A stretch of 64,000 bases of DNA, from NCBI RefSeq assembly GCF_000353285.1, contig NZ_KB731325.1, forward strand, positions 131,861 through 195,860, read 5' to 3'. This document shows positions 44,693 to 53,655 of this stretch, piece after piece. The first letter of the stretch is position 1. Every line of letters starts with the position of its first letter. The notes beneath the pieces are model-generated. The model searched no databases. It was not told where the DNA came from and saw only the letters and a program-made list of their open reading frames with translations. The position numbers and the translations under genes are program-made. The DNA is from Leptolyngbya boryana PCC 6306. Its GTDB lineage: Bacteria > Cyanobacteriota > Cyanobacteriia > Leptolyngbyales > Leptolyngbyaceae.

Positions 44693-46438
44693 ATGGAGAC
44701 GCGAAGAGTGTCTGGAAAAGTCAAAATATATCAAGTCCAAGTGTATATGACCGCACGAGAAAAAGGCTTCACGCAAGTAGAAGCCGCAGAACTGGCTGGC
44801 TTTTCTGCCCGAACCGGACAGCGCATCGAAGCAGGCGACCATCAACCGAATCGAGGACGCATCCGTGACTGGCGCAGCACCCCTGATCCGTTAGCAGAAG
44901 TTTGGGAATCTGAACTTGAACCCATGCTCAAAGCAAATCCTGGTCTTCAGCCGACAACGCTATTTGAATGGCTGCAAGAGCGCTATCCCGGCAAGTATCC
45001 CCAAGTGCTTCGCACGGTGCAACGACGAGTTGCCGCCTGGAAAGCCTTGCATGGCGAACCGAAAGAGATCATGTTCGAGCTACGGCATGAACCGGGGATG
45101 ATGGGCTTATCGGATTTCACCGAACTCAAAGGAATTGAGATCAGGATTGCGGGCAAGCCATTTGAGCATTTGTTGTATCATTACCGACTGGCTTACAGTG
45201 GCTGGCAGTACGCTCAGATCATTCAGGGCGGTGAGAGCTTTATTGCATTGTCGGAAGGATTACAGAATGCGCTGTTTGCTTGTGGAGGAGTCCCGAAGCA
45301 ACATCGTACCGATAGTCTCAGTGCGGCTTATCGCAACATGGGTGGAGCGCGAAATAAGCCCTTGACGCGCTTGTATGATGACCTATGCAGTCATTACCGA
45401 ATGCAACCAACGCGCAACAATACTGGTATCGCTCATGAGAATGGAGGGATAGAGTCACCGCACGGACATTTAAAGAATCGCATCAAGCAAATGCTCTTAC
45501 TTAGAGGCAGTCATGACTTTGACAGCATCGCTGACTATCAAGACCTGATCAATCGAGCGATTGCCAAATTGAACGATCTCCATCCCAGAAAAATTGAGGA
45601 GGAGAAACAATATTTGCAACCCTTGCCTAAGTATCGAGTGCCTGACTATGAGGTGCTCACCGCAACGGTCAGTTGCCGCAGTACGATTGATGTGCGCTGT
45701 GTGCTCTACACGGTTCCATCTCGACTGATTGGACAGTCACTCGAACTGCATCTCTACCATGACCGGATTATCGGCTACCTCAATCGTCACTCAGTCGTGG
45801 AGCTCCCTCGCATTCGAGTCAGTGATAAAGCAAAACGGCGCGCTCGGTGCATCAACTATCGGCATATTGCAGAAGGGCTACGTCTCAAGCCCAGAGCTTT
45901 CTTGTACTGTACCTGGCAACAAGAACTTCTGCCAAATCAGATATGGCGGGAGCTTTGGTCGCAACTCAAATGCCGGTTCGACCTCGACAGTGCTGCGGTG
46001 CTGATGGTAGAAGCTCTGTACATTGCGACCACGCAAGACAAAGAAATCGCAGTAGCAAGCTACCTGCAAGCACAACTCAATGCAAATAGCCTGACCCTGG
46101 CTACACTCCGCAAGCAGTTTCAACTCTTGAGCGATCTAAGCCTGCCCAATCTCACGACGACTCAACACAATTTAGAACACTATGACCAACTCTTGCACCG
46201 AGAACCCGCCCACCAGTCCGTATCAGAATCTCAGCCTCCACCTCAAACGACTGCACCTACCTCACATGCTGCATCACTGGGAAACACTCGAACAACAAGC
46301 GATGCAGGAAGGCTGGTCTTACGCACAGTTCTTGCTGGTTCTGTGCGAATCGGAAGTCCAACACCGATGGAGCAACCGTATCCAACGCGCTCTGAGAGAA
46401 GCCCAACTGCCAAGCGGAAAAACGGTTTCCAACTTTGA
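44693..46438 (+). CDS. istA: IS21-family transposase IstA
   Basis: 581 residues. N-terminal helix-turn-helix (GFTQVEAAELAGFSARTGQR), then an rve core with Asp in GLSDFTELKG, Asp in PKQHRTDSLSAA and Glu in GIAHENGGIESPHGHLKN; a C-terminal basic domain follows. The frame is intact but runs 257 bases into istB, a longer overlap than usual, so the last ~85 residues (Pro/Thr-rich) may be read-through of the overlap and not conserved. Confidence 0.88.
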   Translation: METRRVSGKVKIYQVQVYMTAREKGFTQVEAAELAGFSARTGQRIEAGDHQPNRGRIRDWRSTPDPLAEVWESELEPMLKANPGLQPTTLFEWLQERYPGKYPQVLRTVQRRVAAWKALHGEPKEIMFELRHEPGMMGLSDFTELKGIEIRIAGKPFEHLLYHYRLAYSGWQYAQIIQGGESFIALSEGLQNALFACGGVPKQHRTDSLSAAYRNMGGARNKPLTRLYDDLCSHYRMQPTRNNTGIAHENGGIESPHGHLKNRIKQMLLLRGSHDFDSIADYQDLINRAIAKLNDLHPRKIEEEKQYLQPLPKYRVPDYEVLTATVSCRSTIDVRCVLYTVPSRLIGQSLELHLYHDRIIGYLNRHSVVELPRIRVSDKAKRRARCINYRHIAEGLRLKPRAFLYCTWQQELLPNQIWRELWSQLKCRFDLDSAAVLMVEALYIATTQDKEIAVASYLQAQLNANSLTLATLRKQFQLLSDLSLPNLTTTQHNLEHYDQLLHREPAHQSVSESQPPPQTTAPTSHAASLGNTRTTSDAGRLVLRTVLAGSVRIGSPTPMEQPYPTRSERSPTAKRKNGFQL

Positions 46439-47006
46439 CTTTTCCCATTGTCCGAGCTTCAACCCTGCTCCCTTGATGCAGATGGCGGATGATCCTACTT
46501 GGCTCGGACGCGCCGAAAACCTTTTGTTGTTCGGAGCTTCAGGCGTTGGAAAGTCACATTTAGCAAGCGCTGTCTCGCGCCGCATGGTGGAGTTTGGTAA
46601 GCGAGTCAGGTTCTTTTCTGCCTTAGCTCTAGTCCAGCAATTACAGCAAGCAAAGCTGCAACTGCAATTGCAAGCAATGCTGAAGAAGCTAGACCGCTTT
46701 GACCTACTCGTGCTTGATGATTTGGGCTATGTCAAAAAGACTGAGGCGGAAACCTCCGTGCTGTTTGAGCTAATTGCTCATCGATATGAGCGCAAAAGCT
46801 TACTGATTACTGCCAACCAGCCCTTCAGCCAATGGGATGCTATCTTCACCGATTCGATGATGACAGTCGCAGCCGTTGACCGTTTGGTGCATCATGCTTT
46901 GATTGTTGAAATTCAGACCGAGAGCTACCGCAAACAATCGGCAGTGTCTCGTTCTGAAGCATCGAAGACCGCCAAGAAAGAGACCGTTCAACCGAAACGT
47001 TCCTAG
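46182..47006 (+). CDS. istB: IS21-family helper ATPase IstB
   Basis: 274-residue AAA+ ATPase that assembles with IstA on target DNA. Walker A is LFGASGVGKSHLA, Walker B is LLVLDDLGYV, sensor motif LITANQPFSQW. An N-terminal helical domain (~15-90) and a short basic tail. Starts inside the istA frame. Complete. Confidence 0.9.
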   Translation: MTNSCTENPPTSPYQNLSLHLKRLHLPHMLHHWETLEQQAMQEGWSYAQFLLVLCESEVQHRWSNRIQRALREAQLPSGKTVSNFDFSHCPSFNPAPLMQMADDPTWLGRAENLLLFGASGVGKSHLASAVSRRMVEFGKRVRFFSALALVQQLQQAKLQLQLQAMLKKLDRFDLLVLDDLGYVKKTEAETSVLFELIAHRYERKSLLITANQPFSQWDAIFTDSMMTVAAVDRLVHHALIVEIQTESYRKQSAVSRSEASKTAKKETVQPKRS

Positions 47007-47007
47007 C

Positions 47008-47061
47008 TGTCGTTTCGATCTTAATTGTCGTCTCGATCTTCGTTGTCATTTTGATCATCAT
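47008..47061. repeat. Three 18-base tandem repeats at the IS21 right end
   Basis: Units starting TGTCGTTTCGATC (47008), TGTCGTCTCGATC (47026) and TGTCATTTTGATC (47044), with a partial fourth at 47062. Multiple end repeats bound by IstA are a known feature of IS21 elements. The stretch to 47271 holds only the rest of the element end. Confidence 0.65.
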
Positions 47062-47272
47062 TGTCGTGCAGTTACCTTGAGCATTCTGCACAACTTTAAT
47101 CTGTCATTCTTTAGCGATTACTGTTCTTGATCTCGCGACTAACCAAGAATGTTCTTAGTTCTTACTAGCCCGTCTTTGTCACTGTCGCGACTCGAACTTG
47201 TGCTTGACATCTAACACCTATCGCTGCTATCCGGCATTGCTTCTAACTTTTAAGCTCGTTGTCACCCCCTGA

Positions 47273-47452
47273 ACACTTTCATCCCAAGCAACATGAACTA
47301 AGTGCAAAACAATATCGAGAACAACTCTGCCACCGCTTTGAAGATTGGCGAGAAATCACTTGTCTGAAAGATGCTGCGTAAATTGAGCGAGACTAACAAT
47401 TGGGGGATTATCGCGCTTAATTTTGAATATTCTCGATTAAGTTGACAGTGCC
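47273..47452 (+). repeat. IS6-type right-end remnant
   Basis: 180 bases nearly identical to 25060-25239 (one difference seen), including the coding end for the IS6 transposase (EDWREITCLKDAA) and the terminal GTTGACAGTGCC. It abuts the right end of the IS21 element. The following 47453-47700 has nothing recognisable. Confidence 0.8.
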
Positions 47453-47723
47453 AACCAGACACAATAACTAATAATTTCAGATGGGAAACAATGACGAGAA
47501 TACATGGGCGGTAACGATCCGAATCGAAGCAGTACAATTATTCTGCCTCACGGTTAAGCTGACAATACCTATTTCCACTGCAGTTCAAAGCTTGTGCAGA
47601 AGTCATCGACGGAACAGAACAGTTCTTCTAGACTAAACATGAGGGCAAACTGGGCGCGATTTTTTGTATTTTCAGCCTATTGAGTTTGCCCCTTTCTTGT
47701 CTTATTCCTTATCCCGAACTCAG

Positions 47724-47775
47724 GTTAATTAACACCTAGACAGGCATAGTCTAATCGCTTTCAACTAGAGTTGAA
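47724..47775. promoter_or_regulatory. Two dyads upstream of the ABC importer operon
   Basis: GTTAATTAAC (47724-47733, perfect 10-base palindrome) and TTCAACT-AG-AGTTGAA (47760-47775) lie 108-160 bases before the first gene of the operon. Candidate regulator sites; the regulator is unknown. Confidence 0.4.
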
Positions 47776-47882
47776 GCACAAATCAAGTTTTGTCGCTCAC
47801 CACAAGCTTTACAAACGCTGATTCACAGGGAATAATAAATCAGCCTTTCGGCAAAATCATTTGACTTCAGCCCCTGCTTCCA

Positions 47883-48944
47883 ATGTTTATGACTTCAAAG
47901 CAATCTCTCCAAGTCATTCAGCAATCCCTTGTGCTGCTGCTGACCGTTCCATTTCTGTCGCTGTCTGGCTGTAATTCTGCGTCCACAACCTCTCAATCGC
48001 CCAGTACAACTGTCAGCCCAGCTTCAACTGCTTCTAATGAAGGGAAAGCAGGTCGATTTGCACTGATTATGAATGGTCCGCCTACAGATAAATCTTGGAA
48101 TCAAAAAGCTTACGAAGCTGCCCAAGCGCTTAAAGCTAAGGGGGTCGATACCGTGGTGTCGGAGTCTATCTCTCCCGCCGATGTTGAACGGGTGCTGCGG
48201 CAGTATGCAGAAGCGGGTTATAGTCCGATCGTGGCACATTCGTTTAACTATGGTGATGCTGTCTTTAAAGTGGCAAAAGAATTTCCGAACATTAATTTTG
48301 CTTGGGCAGGCGGAATTAACAAGACTGGAGTAAATGTCGCGGACTATGATCAGCCATTCTATCAGGGTGCTTATTTGGTCGGATTAATCGGCGGCAAGCT
48401 CTCGAAAACTGGAAAGCTCGGAGCCTTATATGGCTTTGATATTCCCGTCTGTCACTCGATGGGAGAGGCAATGCTGGCAGGTGCAAAGACAGTGCGCCCT
48501 GATGCGACCTTGACCGATGCGGCAGTGGGCAATTGGGATGATGTGGCGAAAGCAAAAGAAGCAGCATTGTCTCAAGCAGAAACCGGAGTTGATTTCTGGA
48601 TTGGCTGTGGACAGGGACCCACTTTAGGTCAAATTGAGGCGGCAAAAACGAAGGGTGGATTTGTCACGGGCTACGTTGGAGATATGTCGTCGATCGATCC
48701 TAAAGTCGTCGCCTCAAATCTGGTTTGGAATATGGAACCGTTATTTACCAAGATGATTGAGGATACTAGATCCAAACAGTTCACGAATCAGTTTTACAAA
48801 ATGGGCGTTGCAGAAGGGGTCGTTGGTGTAGAGATTCCATCGGCATTCAAAGATAAGCTCACACCGGAGCAGCTTAAATCGATCGAAGACACTCGCACCA
48901 AAATTGCTTCTGGAGAACTGAAAGTTCCGTTTGTTCCGAAGTAG
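47883..48944 (+). CDS. BMP-family ABC transporter substrate-binding lipoprotein
   Basis: 353 residues. Signal peptide with lipobox LSGC (Cys30) for lipid anchoring; then a Ser/Thr-rich linker and a Bmp/Med-type domain: FALIMNGPPTDKSWNQKAYE, PIVAHSFNYGDAVFKVAKEF and GFVTGYVGDMSSIDPKVVAS. BMP-type binding proteins mostly bind purine nucleosides, and other small molecules in some cases. First gene of a five-gene unit with an ABC ATPase, two permeases and a Rieske oxygenase. The periplasmic binding pocket residues cannot be read for ligand. Confidence 0.88.
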   Translation: MFMTSKQSLQVIQQSLVLLLTVPFLSLSGCNSASTTSQSPSTTVSPASTASNEGKAGRFALIMNGPPTDKSWNQKAYEAAQALKAKGVDTVVSESISPADVERVLRQYAEAGYSPIVAHSFNYGDAVFKVAKEFPNINFAWAGGINKTGVNVADYDQPFYQGAYLVGLIGGKLSKTGKLGALYGFDIPVCHSMGEAMLAGAKTVRPDATLTDAAVGNWDDVAKAKEAALSQAETGVDFWIGCGQGPTLGQIEAAKTKGGFVTGYVGDMSSIDPKVVASNLVWNMEPLFTKMIEDTRSKQFTNQFYKMGVAEGVVGVEIPSAFKDKLTPEQLKSIEDTRTKIASGELKVPFVPK

Positions 48945-49017
48945 ACTGAGGATCAATTTAGATGAACGGTCGTCTGTTCCGAATTGATTTTTTGCGAATG
49001 AATTGTATTGGGATGTG

Positions 49018-50526
49018 ATGATGCGTTCTAGCTCGGATTCACACGATAGTCTAGCGATCGACATGATTGGCATCACGAAACGATTTGGGGGCGTGATTGC
49101 CAACGATGCGATCGATTTTCGGGTGAGAACGGGAGAGATTCATGCATTGCTGGGTGAAAATGGGGCTGGAAAAACGACTTTAATGAATATTCTCTGTGGA
49201 CTGTTCGAGCCGGATCAGGGAGAAATTCGAGTGCAGGGAAAGCCTGTAAAATTTCACTCCGCTAGAGATGCGATCGCTTGTGGAATCGGCATGGTTCACC
49301 AACATTTTAAGCTGGTTGAATCGTTTACTGTGGCGGAAAACATTGTGCTGGGGCAATCTTCTAGCGTTCTTCAAGCGTCCGCCAAGCAACTCTATCCTCG
49401 ATTGCAACGACTCGCAGATGACTACGGATTGAAGGTGAATCCCCCTGCTCAGATTTGGCAGCTCTCCGTTGGAGAACAACAACGAGTTGAGATTTTGAAA
49501 GCCCTTTACCGGGAGGCGAACATTCTCATTTTCGATGAACCAACAGCGGTTTTAACTCCCCAAGAAGCCCAAGATTTGATGGTGATCCTGCGGAATCTGG
49601 CGGCTCAAGGAACTTCTATTGTTTTTATTTCGCATAAGTTGAATGAAGTGATGGCAGTGTGCGAGCGCGTGACTGTTTTGCGAGACGGACAAGCGGTGGC
49701 AACGATAGCAACTCAAGACTGTACTGAACATCAACTCGCGCAGCTGATGGTCGGTCGAGACATTAATTCAACGCAAAAACTTCCGAGATCAACCAGTTCT
49801 ACGCCCGGACTTGCTTTAAAGAACCTTTGGGTGATGAGCGATCGCGGTTTTCCGGCACTGAAGGGAATTGATCTTGCGATTGAGCAAGGTGAAATCGTGG
49901 GAATAGTTGGCGTTGATGGGAATGGTCAGCGCGAACTTGAAGAAGCGATCATCGGACTGCGATTGCTCAAACAAGGAGAAATTTGGATGAGCGGCAATCT
50001 TGCGCATATTCCTAGCGATCGCTATTCGATGGGATTGTTAACCGATTTCTCGATCGCAGAAAATTTAGTGCTGAAAGATGTTCAATCTCCCTCCTTTCAA
50101 CAGAAAGGATTGTTGCATTGGAGACTCATTTTCAACTATGCCACTGATCTGGTTCAGCGTTTTTTGATTCGAGCGTCTTCGGTCAAGATGCAGGTTGGAA
50201 AGCTCTCAGGGGGCAATGCTCAGAAAGTTGTGTTTGCGCGTGAACTGAGTCGCGATCATCAAGTGCTACTCGCTGCCCAACCGACACGAGGACTGGATAT
50301 CGGAGCGACTGAGTTTGTTCATGCACAGCTTCTTGCACGACGAGAGGCAGGCGTTGCGGTATTACTGATTTCAACCGAACTCGATGAGATTTTGAAACTC
50401 AGCGATCGCATTGCTGTTTTGTACGAAGGAGAAATCATTGCTGTAATCGATGACAAGAATGTTAACTTACACGATTTAGGTTTATTAATGGCAGGAAAGA
50501 AAGGAGGGAACTTTGCTGAATCCTAG
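49018..50526 (+). CDS. ABC transporter ATP-binding protein, two nucleotide-binding domains
   Basis: 502 residues from ATG 49018; an earlier TTG (49003) is possible. First NBD has Walker A GENGAGKTT, signature LSVGEQQRVEIL and Walker B ILIFDEPTA; second NBD has a degenerate-looking Walker A GVDGNGQRELE, signature LSGGNAQKVVFARE and QPTRGLD in place of Walker B. This duplicated arrangement is normal for BMP-type nucleoside and sugar importers. Stop overlaps the next gene by 14 bases. Confidence 0.9.
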   Translation: MMRSSSDSHDSLAIDMIGITKRFGGVIANDAIDFRVRTGEIHALLGENGAGKTTLMNILCGLFEPDQGEIRVQGKPVKFHSARDAIACGIGMVHQHFKLVESFTVAENIVLGQSSSVLQASAKQLYPRLQRLADDYGLKVNPPAQIWQLSVGEQQRVEILKALYREANILIFDEPTAVLTPQEAQDLMVILRNLAAQGTSIVFISHKLNEVMAVCERVTVLRDGQAVATIATQDCTEHQLAQLMVGRDINSTQKLPRSTSSTPGLALKNLWVMSDRGFPALKGIDLAIEQGEIVGIVGVDGNGQRELEEAIIGLRLLKQGEIWMSGNLAHIPSDRYSMGLLTDFSIAENLVLKDVQSPSFQQKGLLHWRLIFNYATDLVQRFLIRASSVKMQVGKLSGGNAQKVVFARELSRDHQVLLAAQPTRGLDIGATEFVHAQLLARREAGVAVLLISTELDEILKLSDRIAVLYEGEIIAVIDDKNVNLHDLGLLMAGKKGGNFAES

Positions 50527-51559
50527 TTCTGCGCTTTCACAGTCCTCGATTTGGCTACGACTGAAGTTTCTCGCTCCGATCCTGGGTGCAGTGCTGGCTC
50601 TGTTGCTGGGTGGAGTTCTGCTGCAATTGAGTGGAGCAAATCCAGTGCAGGCTTGTCAAGTGATGTTCATGGGTGCATTTGGAGGAACGCGGCAGTGGAC
50701 TGAGACACTTTTGAAAGCTACGCCACTCCTCATCATCGGATTGGGAATGACGATCACATTTCGCTGTCGAGTTTGGAACATTGGAGCCGAAGGACAATAC
50801 TATATCGGTGCTTTGTGTGGCAGTCTTGTAGCGCTGACTTTTCCCAATCTGTCTACGGGATTGTTGATTCCATTGATGTTAATCGCTGGTGTTTTTGGTG
50901 GCGCATTGTGGAGTGCGATCGCTGGATTGCTTCATCTTCTGCGCGGCATGAATTTGATCATTTGCACCTTGATGCTGAACTATATCAGCATTCTCATGGT
51001 TCAGTATGCAGCGCGAGTTCCGCTAAGACAGCCCGATGGATTTTTACCGGAATCCGCACAATTTAGCAGTAATGCTCAGATTCCCGTTTTGTTCGGAACT
51101 CGATTGCATTGGGGTATGGCGCTCGCACTGTTGCTCGTTGTTGGAGTCTATCTTTTGCTGTGGCATACATCGATCGGCTTTCATCTTCGGGTTGTTGGAT
51201 CGCGGCTGAGTGTGGCTCGAAGTGTGGGTATCAATACGAGTCGGAGTATTTTGCTGGCATTAATGATGAGCGGTGGATTGGCTGGACTGGCTGGCATCAT
51301 CGAAGTGAGTTATACCTATACCCGGTTGAAAGGTGAGATCTCAGATAGCTATGGATTTAGTGGCATCTTAGTTGCGCTGCTCGGTCAACTTCATCCGATC
51401 GGGGTTTTGATTGCCGCGATTTTATTTTCAGCTTTGATGGTTGGGGCACAGTCGCTAAATGTGATGTTACAGATTCCCGCTTCTGCTGCTCAAGTGATTC
51501 AAGCGCTGGTGGTGCTATTTGTACTAGCGGGTTCTGCATTGGCAAATCGTCGATCGTAA
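50513..51559 (+). CDS. ABC transporter permease 1 (BMP-type importer)
   Basis: 348 residues starting at TTG 50513, supported by AAGGAGG at 50501-50507. About eight to nine hydrophobic segments and the BPD_transp_2 pattern GLGMTITFRCRVWNIGAEGQ, followed by NLIICTLMLNYISI. The start overlaps the ATPase gene by 14 bases, giving translational coupling. Confidence 0.88.
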   Translation: MLNPSSALSQSSIWLRLKFLAPILGAVLALLLGGVLLQLSGANPVQACQVMFMGAFGGTRQWTETLLKATPLLIIGLGMTITFRCRVWNIGAEGQYYIGALCGSLVALTFPNLSTGLLIPLMLIAGVFGGALWSAIAGLLHLLRGMNLIICTLMLNYISILMVQYAARVPLRQPDGFLPESAQFSSNAQIPVLFGTRLHWGMALALLLVVGVYLLLWHTSIGFHLRVVGSRLSVARSVGINTSRSILLALMMSGGLAGLAGIIEVSYTYTRLKGEISDSYGFSGILVALLGQLHPIGVLIAAILFSALMVGAQSLNVMLQIPASAAQVIQALVVLFVLAGSALANRRS

Positions 51560-51570
51560 GTGAGGTAGTC

Positions 51571-52539
51571 ATGCCCTGGGAACAAGTTCTAACCTGGAGT
51601 TTTGTGATCGCATTGCTAACGGCAGGAATTCGATTAGCCATTCCAGTGCTGCTAGCCGTATTAGGAGAGATCATCACAGAGCGATCGGGCGTGATGAATC
51701 TAGGGTTAGAAGGTGTAATGCTGGTCGGTGGACTAGCGGGTTTTGCTGTGGCTGCCAGCCTTGAACAAGCGACAGGAAATGCGAGTCTTGCGGCATGGAG
51801 TGGGCTTGCTGCCGGATTGTTCGGTGGGGCGCTGATGGGTTTGCTGATGGCAGTGTTAACCGTAAGCTTAAAGACTGACCAGGTTGTGACAGGAGTGACG
51901 CTGGTTTTATTTGGGCAAGGATTGACGGCTTATTTATTTCGATCGCGGATTGGACTCTCTGGAACACGAGTACAAGGACTAGAAACTTGGGCAATTCCAA
52001 GACTCTCGAACTTCCCGATCATCGGTGAGATTTTGTTTAATCAAACCGCGATCGTTTACCTCACAGCACTCTTAGTGTATGTTTGCTGGTTCTTCTTGTT
52101 TCGCACCAATGCAGGGCTTTCTCTGAGAGCAGTAGGCGAGAATCCAGCGGCAGCCGAAACTTCAGGATTGAATGTCGATCGCATTCGTTACCTTGCCGTG
52201 ATTGCGGGTTCTGCCTTAGCAGGTTTGGGGGGTGCAGTCTTGACCGTTGTTCAACTCAGACTATTCACTGAGGGAATCATGGCGGGTCGGGGTTGGATTG
52301 CGATCGCACTTGTATTTTTCTCGCGTTGGCAACCTGTCTGGGCACTCTTCGGCGCCTTGTTGTTTGGAGTTGCTGATGCGTTGCAATATCGGATTCAAGC
52401 CTTGGGATCAAAAGATCTCCCCTATGAATTCCTGCTCATGCTTCCCTATGTGTTGACGCTTATGGCACTATTACGGGGAACAGGTCGGAGTGAAACGCCT
52501 GCATCGTTAGGCATTCCTTACGTTAAAGAAGACCGCTGA
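51571..52539 (+). CDS. ABC transporter permease 2 (BMP-type importer)
   Basis: 322 residues; ATG preceded by GAGGT. Membrane protein with the BPD_transp_2 features EIITERSGVMNLGLEGVML and GRGWIAIALVFFSRWQPVWA. Pairs with permease 1 as the heterodimeric pore. 11 bases after permease 1 and 23 before the oxygenase ATG. Confidence 0.88.
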   Translation: MPWEQVLTWSFVIALLTAGIRLAIPVLLAVLGEIITERSGVMNLGLEGVMLVGGLAGFAVAASLEQATGNASLAAWSGLAAGLFGGALMGLLMAVLTVSLKTDQVVTGVTLVLFGQGLTAYLFRSRIGLSGTRVQGLETWAIPRLSNFPIIGEILFNQTAIVYLTALLVYVCWFFLFRTNAGLSLRAVGENPAAAETSGLNVDRIRYLAVIAGSALAGLGGAVLTVVQLRLFTEGIMAGRGWIAIALVFFSRWQPVWALFGALLFGVADALQYRIQALGSKDLPYEFLLMLPYVLTLMALLRGTGRSETPASLGIPYVKEDR

Positions 52540-52562
52540 TAGACGCTTCTGGAGTGAAACCG

Positions 52563-53537
52563 ATGATTGATCCAATTCTTTGGAACGGCTGGCATCCGAT
52601 CGCACGATCGAGTGATCTCAAACCTGGAACTATTCTACGATCACGGTTGTTAGACACCGATATAGTACTTTGGCAAGGAGAAAATACTAACGCAGTTGCA
52701 TGGGAAGATCGCTGTCCTCATCGCAGTGTAAAACTTTCGGGAGGGAAAATTTTTGAAAATACCTTAGTTTGTCCCTACCACGGGTTAGCTTACAATCCAG
52801 AGGGGCAATGTGTGAAAGTCCCCGCTCATCCTAATTACACCCCACCAAAGCAAGCCTGTGTAAAATCGTTTTCTGTTGAAGAACGATATGGTGTTGTGTT
52901 TGTGTCGCTCGGTAGTCCATCGCAACCGATCGCACCTTTTCCAGAATGGGATGATCCGAGCTATCGAACCTATCTGAGTGGTGGTCATTACTGCCGCTGT
53001 AGTGGATTACGAGCGATCGAGAATTTTTTAGATGTCGCACATCTGCCTTTTGTTCATGCTGGAATTTTAGGAGAACCTGACAAAGCGGTGATCGAAGACT
53101 ATGAAGTGACTTCGATCGACACAGGCATCTACATGAAAGATATCAAGATCTGGCAGCCTGACCCCGATGGAACGGGACGAGGTGGCGTTGCCGCTTATGA
53201 TTATTGGACAATTCGACCTTTAACGGTGGCACTTCGCAAGCAAAGAGCAAACGGACAAACGATGGTGTTACTTTACTGTGTTACTCCGGTTTCTGAGGAG
53301 GAGTGTATCGGCTGGATGTGGGGAACCCTGAACTATGCCCATGACATTCCTGAAGAGGTTATGGTGGCATTTCAGGATGAAGTGATTCTTCAAGATGTGG
53401 ATAATTTAGAATCTCATCATCCAAAGCGATTGCCGCTCGATCTACAAGCAGAATTTCATCTGCCTAGCGATCGTGCTTCTTTGGGTTATCGCAAGTGGTT
53501 GAAGCAATTAGGAGTCACTTACGGAGCCATTCCATAA
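52563..53537 (+). CDS. Rieske-type non-haem iron oxygenase
   Basis: 324 residues; ATG 52563 is preferred because GGAG (52551-52554) sits nine bases upstream, though a GTG at 52554 is in frame. Rieske cluster ligands C51, H53 (CPHR), C70, H73 (CPYHGLAY). The mononuclear iron site is NFLDVAHLPFVH (D-x2-H-x4-H) with an Asp later. Such enzymes hydroxylate or demethylate small aromatic or heterocyclic substrates using an electron donor reductase, which is not encoded here. Fused in one transcript with the BMP importer, so it probably acts on the imported compound. Confidence 0.9.
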   Translation: MIDPILWNGWHPIARSSDLKPGTILRSRLLDTDIVLWQGENTNAVAWEDRCPHRSVKLSGGKIFENTLVCPYHGLAYNPEGQCVKVPAHPNYTPPKQACVKSFSVEERYGVVFVSLGSPSQPIAPFPEWDDPSYRTYLSGGHYCRCSGLRAIENFLDVAHLPFVHAGILGEPDKAVIEDYEVTSIDTGIYMKDIKIWQPDPDGTGRGGVAAYDYWTIRPLTVALRKQRANGQTMVLLYCVTPVSEEECIGWMWGTLNYAHDIPEEVMVAFQDEVILQDVDNLESHHPKRLPLDLQAEFHLPSDRASLGYRKWLKQLGVTYGAIP

Positions 53538-53655
53538 ACATTGTTGTTTATTTTTCTGAACGATTTCGGATTTTTACTTGCTTTGGGGCAGCAATTGTTG
53601 TTCATAACAGGTTACAGGGAAACTTAAGAGAAGTAACAAAAGCTCTGCAAGTCCT

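Larger units (their letters stand above)
44554..47271 (+). mobile_element. IS21-family element
   Basis: About 2.7 kb with istA and istB overlapping. The left end carries TAGGTGACAA near 44556-44565 and the right end its inverse GTTGTCACC near 47258-47266. Borders are approximate and no target duplication was fixed. It separates an IS4 remnant (left) from an IS6 end (right), so it probably inserted into, or recombined within, older IS debris. Confidence 0.75.

Noticed and set aside
47298..47537. 79-residue leftward open frame
   Set aside because: It is antisense to the IS6 remnant.
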